Positions 60,001 to 64,000 of a stretch of DNA of 64,000 nt are shown here, in pieces. The position numbers were made by a program, and so were the translations under genes. This DNA comes from Eurosta solidaginis (lineage: Eukaryota > Arthropoda > Insecta > Diptera > Tephritidae): assembly GCF_040869045.1 (NCBI RefSeq), contig NW_027136913.1, positions 763,635 to 827,634 of the forward strand, in the 5' to 3' direction. Under the pieces are notes generated by a model, which was not told the origin of the DNA, made no database searches, and worked only from the letters and a program-made list of their open reading frames with translations. Each line of letters begins with the position of its first letter. Position 1 is the first letter of the stretch.

Positions 60001-63000
60001 TTTCGATTTGAAAATCCACCGATGGGGTGCTAACATCCGATAACACGATAACATCCGATAACAAAGAAAACTTTAAAAATTAATTAAAAAGTTCCTATGG
60101 CTGACCAATTAACGAAACCTGCTGACCAATTATGACCAATTAGTGACCAATTAATTGGCATAATTTTTTTTGGAAAATTTATGTATACAGGGTGTCTAGA
60201 CAGTAAAATTGATTTTCCTTGGAAAACTTTAAATGGTCATAAAAAATTGTCTATGGCTGACCAAAAAGTGGGACCCACTGACCAATTATGACCAATTAGT
60301 GACCAATTAATTGGCATAATTTTTTTGGAAAATTTATGTATACAGGGTGTTTAAACAGGAAAATTGTTTTTCCCTTGGAAAATTTTAAATGGCCATAAAA
60401 AATTTTCTATGGCTGACCAATTAGTGGGACCCGCTGACCAATTATGACCAATTAGTGACCAATTATTTGGCATACCTTTCGAATCGAAAATCCACCGATG
60501 GGGTGCTAACATCCGATAACAGGGTAACATCCGATAACAAAGAAAACTTTAAAAATTAATTAAAAAGTTCCTATGGCTGACCAATTAACGAAACCTGCTG
60601 ACCAATTATGACCAATTAGTGACCAATTAATTGGCATAATTTTTTTTGGAAAATTTATGTATACAGGGTGTCTAGACAGCAAAATTGATTTTCCTTGGAA
60701 AACTTTAAATGGTCATAAAAAATTGTCTATGGCTGACCAATTAGTGGGACCCACTGACCAATTATGACCAATTAGTGACCAATTAATTGGCATAATTTTT
60801 TTTGGAAAATTTATGTATACAGGGTGTTTAAACAGGAAAATTATTTTTCCCTTGGAAAACTTTAAATGGCCATAAAAAATTTTCTATGGCTGACCAATTA
60901 GTGGGACCCGCTGACCAATTATGACCAATTAGTGGCCAATTATTTGGCATACGTTTCGATTTGAAAATCCACCGATGGGGTGCTAACATCCGATAACACG
61001 ATAACATCCGATAACAAAGAAAACTTTAAAAATTAATTAAAAAGTTCCTATGGCTGACCAATTAACGAAACCTGCTGATCAATTATGACCAATTAGTGAC
61101 CAATTAATTGGCATATTTTTTTTTGGAAAATTTATTTATACAGGGTGTCTAGACAGGAAAATTGGTTTTCCTTGGAAAACTTTAAATGGCCATAAAAAAT
61201 TGTCTATGGCTGACCAATTAGTGGGACCCACTGACCAATTATGACCAATTAGTGACCAATTATTTGGCATGCTTTTCGAATTCAAAATCCACCGATGGGG
61301 TGCTAACATCCGATAACAGGGTAACATCCGATAACAAAGAAAACTTTAAAAATTAATTAAAAAGTTCCTATGGCTGACCAATTAACGAAACCTGGTGACC
61401 AATTATGACCAATTAGTGACCAATTAATTGGCATAATTTTTTTTGGAAAATTTATGTATACAGGGTGTTTAAACAGGAAAATTGTTTTTCCCTTGGAAAA
61501 CTTTAAATGGCCATAAAAAATTTTCTATGGCTGACCAATTAGTGGGACCCGCTGACCAATTATGACCAATTAGTGACCAATTATTTGGCATACGTTTCGA
61601 TTTGAAAATCCACCGATGGGGTGCTAACATCCGATAACACGATAACATCCGATAACAAAGAAAACTTTAAAAATTAATTAAAAAGTTCCTATGGCTGACC
61701 AATTAACGAAACCTGCTGACCAATTATGACCAATTAGTGACCAATTAATTGGCATAATTTTTTTTGGAAAATTTATGTATACAGGGTGTCTAGACAGTAA
61801 AATTGATTTTCCTTGGAAAACTTTAAATGGTCATAAAAAATTGTCTATGGCTGACCAAAAAGTGGGACCCACTGACCAATTATGACCAATTAGTGACCAA
61901 TTAATTGGCATAATTTTTTTGGAAAATTTATGTATACAGGGTGTTTAAACAGGAAAATTGTTTTTCCCTTGGAAAATTTTAAATGGCCATAAAAAATTTT
62001 CTATGGCTGACCAATTAGTGGGACCCGCTGACCAATTATGACCAATTAGTGACCAATTATTTGGCATACCTTTCGAATCGAAAATCCACCGATGGGGTGC
62101 TAACATCCGATAACAGGGTAACATCCGATAACAAAGAAAACTTTAAAAATTAATTAAAAAGTTCCTATGGCTGACCAATTAACGAAACCTGCTGACCAAT
62201 TATGACCAATTAGTGACCAATTAATTGGCATAATTTTTTTTGGAAAATTTATGTATACAGGGTGTCTAGACAGCAAAATTGATTTTCCTTGGAAAACTTT
62301 AAATGGTCATAAAAAATTGTCTATGGCTGACCAATTAGTGGGACCCACTGACCAATTATGACCAATTAGTGACCAATTAATTGGCATAATTTTTTTTGGA
62401 AAATTTATGTATACAGGGTGTTTAAACAGGAAAATTGTTTTTCCCTTGGAAAACTTTAAATGGCCATAAAAAATTTTCTATGGCTGACCAATTAGTGGGA
62501 CCCGCTGACCAATTATGACCAATTAGTGACCAATTATTTGGCATACGTTTCGATTTGAAAATCCACCGATGGGGTGCTAACATCCGATAACACGATAACA
62601 TCCGATAACAAAGAAAACTTTAAAAATTAATTAAAAAGTTCCTATGGCTGACCAATTAACGAAACCTGCTGATCAATTATGACCAATTAGTGACCAATTA
62701 ATTGGCATATTTTTTTTTGGAAAATTTATTTATACAGGGTGTCTAGACAGGAAAATTGGTTTTCCTTGGAAAACTTTAAATGGCCATAAAAAATTGTCTA
62801 TGGCTGACCAATTAGTGGGACCCACTGACCAATTATGACCAATTAGTGACCAATTATTTGGCATGCTTTTCGAATTCAAAATCCACCGATGGGGTGCTAA
62901 CATCCGATAACAGGGTAACATCCGATAACAAAGAAAACTTTAAAAATTAATTAAAAAGTTCCTATGGCTGACCAATTAACGAAACCTGGTGACCAATTAT

Positions 63001-64000
63001 GACCAATTAGTGACCAATTAATTGGCATAATTTTTTTTGGAAAATTTATGTATACAGGGTGTTTAAACAGGAAAATTGTTTTTCCCTTGGAAAACTTTAA
63101 ATGGCCATAAAAAATTTTCTATGGCTGACCAATTAGTGGGACCCGCTGACCAATTATGACCAATTAGTGACCAATTATTTGGCATACGTTTCGATTTGAA
63201 AATCCACCGATGGGGTGCTAACATCCGATAACACGATAACATCCGATAACAAAGAAAACTTTAAAAATTAATTAAAAAGTTCCTATGGCTGACCAATTAA
63301 CGAAACCTGCTGACCAATTATGACCAATTAGTGACCAATTAATTGGCATAATTTTTTTTGGAAAATTTATGTATACAGGGTGTCTAGACAGTAAAATTGA
63401 TTTTCCTTGGAAAACTTTAAATGGTCATAAAAAATTGTCTATGGCTGACCAAAAAGTGGGACCCACTGACCAATTATGACCAATTAGTGACCAATTAATT
63501 GGCATAATTTTTTTGGAAAATTTATGTATACAGGGTGTTTAAACAGGAAAATTGTTTTTCCCTTGGAAAATTTTAAATGGCCATAAAAAATTTTCTATGG
63601 CTGACCAATTAATGGGACCCGCTGACCAATTATGACCAATTAGTGACCAATTATTTGGCATACCTTTCGAATCGAAAATCCACCGATGGGGTGCTAACAT
63701 CCGATAACAGGGTAACATCCGATAACAAAGAAAACTTTAAAAATTAATTAAAAAGTTCCTATGGCTGACCAATTAACGAAACCTGCTGACCAATTATGAC
63801 CAATTAGTGACCAATTAATTGGCATAATTTTTTTTGGAAAATTTATGTATACAGGGTGTCTAGACAGCAAAATTGATTTTCCTTGGAAAACTTTAAATGG
63901 TCATAAAAAATTGTCTATGGCTGACCAATTAGTAGGACCCACTGACCAATTATGACCAATTAGTGACCAATTAATTGGCATAATTTTTTTTGGAAAATTT
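54043..64000 (-). repeat. right-arm satellite, block B (continues past window)
   Basis: About 62 monomers in a very regular 1594-bp array. The same frame recurs at 54763, 56356, 57950, 59542, 61136 and 62730, steps of 1592-1594. The first part repeats block A at a 7,256-bp offset. The end of the element is not reached. Confidence 0.92.

Larger units (their letters stand above)
19453..64000. mobile_element. giant foldback (FB-NOF-like MULE) transposon, right end outside window
   Basis: Long inverted arms flank a single-copy core of about 4 kb with one transposase gene. Each arm has an outer satellite and an inner non-satellite part. Left: 19453-32452 and 32453-37570. Right: 41567-46786, then satellite from 46787 onward. 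This is the layout of Drosophila FB elements, whose arms are tandem repeats and whose NOF-bearing members encode a MULE-type protein, but here on a scale roughly ten times larger. The left end is placed where LINE-like sequence stops and GGGATGTTAGCACC begins, accurate to a few bases. I cannot identify the target duplication because the right end is not in the window. Confidence 0.85.

Noticed and set aside
19912..62921. A 63-codon frame (MLPCYRMLAPHRW...) repeated more than 20 times
   Set aside because: It occurs because the satellite unit is repeated. It crosses the TAATTGGTCA repeats, starts and stops at fixed points of the monomer, and has no recognisable domain.

Overview
This is eukaryotic, AT-rich and almost entirely transposon-derived DNA, most likely from a fly. 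A tephritid (true fruit fly) is my best guess, because several short dispersed repeats match tephritid SINE families I recall: one tRNA-derived, one with a (CAA)n tail. I see no ordinary host gene. The only intact gene is a transposase gene.

Positions 1-19.45 kb are a graveyard of nested mobile elements. They include two inverted copies of a 1.8-kb PIF/Harbinger-type element (GGCCCGGTT ends, TTA target duplication), a 183-bp MITE with P-element-like ends and an 8-bp duplication, a 366-bp Tourist-like MITE, a 967-bp hAT-like element, decayed RTE-type and Jockey/LOA-type LINE pieces, SINE fragments, two arrays of degenerate TTATCGA repeats, and a family with a 117-bp VNTR.

From about 19.45 kb to beyond the window end lies one giant foldback element of at least 44.5 kb. 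The left arm is about 13 kb of higher-order satellite (19.45-32.45 kb) followed by 5.1 kb of non-satellite sequence (32.45-37.57 kb). A single-copy core of about 4 kb (37.57-41.57 kb) follows. The right arm mirrors this: 41.57-46.79 kb non-satellite, then satellite. It also has a second copy of the spacer at 53.27-54.04 kb followed by more satellite, so part of the arm is duplicated at a 7,256-bp offset. The satellite monomers are about 156 and 164 bp, start with TAATTGGTCA repeats, and are ordered into 797/1594-bp units, with a 5,577-bp super-unit on the left.

The core carries one minus-strand gene of 1,065 codons once an 87-nt intron is removed. It looks like a NOF-type MULE transposase (the protein of Drosophila FB-NOF foldback elements), with candidate catalytic residues D361, D431 and E653. 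Its C-terminal region resembles a ubiquitin-specific-protease fold: a Cys box in exon 1, and a His box that appears only after splicing into exon 2. The two arms carry the same nested SINE, 493-bp MITE and hAT-like insertions with the same target duplications. The arms were therefore homogenised, or duplicated, after those insertions.
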